Below the pieces are notes generated by a model. It was not told the origin of the DNA. It did not search any database and saw only the letters and a list, made by a program, of their open reading frames with translations. Shown one piece after another: positions 6,693 through 6,749 of a stretch of DNA of 6,749 nucleotides (positions within the stretch are counted from its first letter, which is position 1; the number at the start of each line of letters is the position of its first letter). Source of the DNA: Bacteroidales bacterium UBA1192 (GTDB lineage: Bacteria > Bacteroidota > Bacteroidia > Bacteroidales > Bacteroidaceae). The stretch covers positions 16,219-22,967 of the forward strand of contig DBYG01000030.1 of the NCBI GenBank assembly GCA_002310175.1, given 5' to 3'. The position numbers and the translations under genes were made by a program.

Positions 6693-6749
6693 TCAATCAA
6701 TGATTGCAGTGATCTGACCTGAACCTACGGTACGGCCGCCCTCACGGAT
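6693..6749 (-). CDS. tuf: Elongation factor Tu (last 18 codons only)
   Basis: EF-Tu is the GTPase that delivers aminoacyl-tRNA to the ribosome. Only the extreme C-terminus is in the window: IREGGRTVGSGQITAIID followed by TGA at 6695-6693. The motif REGGRTVG(S/A)GQ is the nearly invariant end of domain 3 of bacterial EF-Tu. A tuf gene just upstream of tRNA-Trp and secE is the expected order for this part of bacterial genomes. The GTPase and tRNA-binding domains lie beyond the right edge, so nothing can be said about their integrity. Confidence 0.95.
   Translation of the reverse strand: MREGGRTVGSGQITAIID

Noticed and set aside
1..6749. Novel accessory system, mobile element, CRISPR array or inserted gene
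   Set aside because: Every gene is a core housekeeping gene in its expected order, gaps are at most 122 nt, and I saw no direct-repeat array, transposase, integrase or foreign-looking segment.

Overview
The window is a stretch of core translation and transcription genes, all on the minus strand. Read in the direction of transcription (right to left) the order is tuf (3' end only), tRNA-Trp(CCA), secE, nusG, rplK, rplA, rplJ, rplL and rpoB (5' ~92%, running off the left edge). The order secE-nusG-rplK-rplA-rplJ-rplL-rpoB is the classical bacterial secE/nusG/rplKAJL/rpoBC cluster. Protein sequence points to the phylum Bacteroidota, most likely order Bacteroidales (Bacteroides/Prevotella relatives): the RpoB N-terminus and rifampicin region, the NusG KOW tail and the short single-helix SecE all read like that group. 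The start codons also fit: none has a convincing Shine-Dalgarno sequence, and most sit behind A/T-rich leaders. I cannot name the genus from sequence alone.

Layout: 6693-6749 is the last 18 codons of EF-Tu. 6645-6692 is a 48-nt spacer holding a strong stem-loop. 6572-6644 is tRNA-Trp. 6367-6555 is secE, 5816-6358 nusG, 5328-5753 rplK, 4596-5294 rplA, 4057-4581 rplJ and 3638-4015 rplL. 3516-3637 is a 122-nt spacer with a long bulged hairpin and U-run. 1-3515 is rpoB. No gene-free stretch exceeds 122 bases, and I see no mobile element, CRISPR array, inserted gene or broken gene.

How the genes work together: EF-Tu, tRNA-Trp and the ribosomal stalk/L1-arm proteins (L11, L1, L10, L7/L12) serve translation elongation. 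NusG and RpoB serve transcription elongation and transcription-translation coupling. SecE is the small essential subunit of the SecYEG translocon. The tight spacing (8-62 nt among secE through rplL) suggests one or a few co-transcripts. The only sizeable internal gaps hold RNA stem-loops, which are the best candidates for adjusting output between segments: tuf/tRNA, nusG/rplK and especially rplL/rpoB.

I found no previously undescribed gene system. The points worth a second look are RNA-level: a 22-bp attenuator-like hairpin before rpoB, a possible two-state fold covering the nusG stop codon ahead of rplK, the hairpin before tRNA-Trp, and the lack of room for a conventional L10 leader before rplJ.
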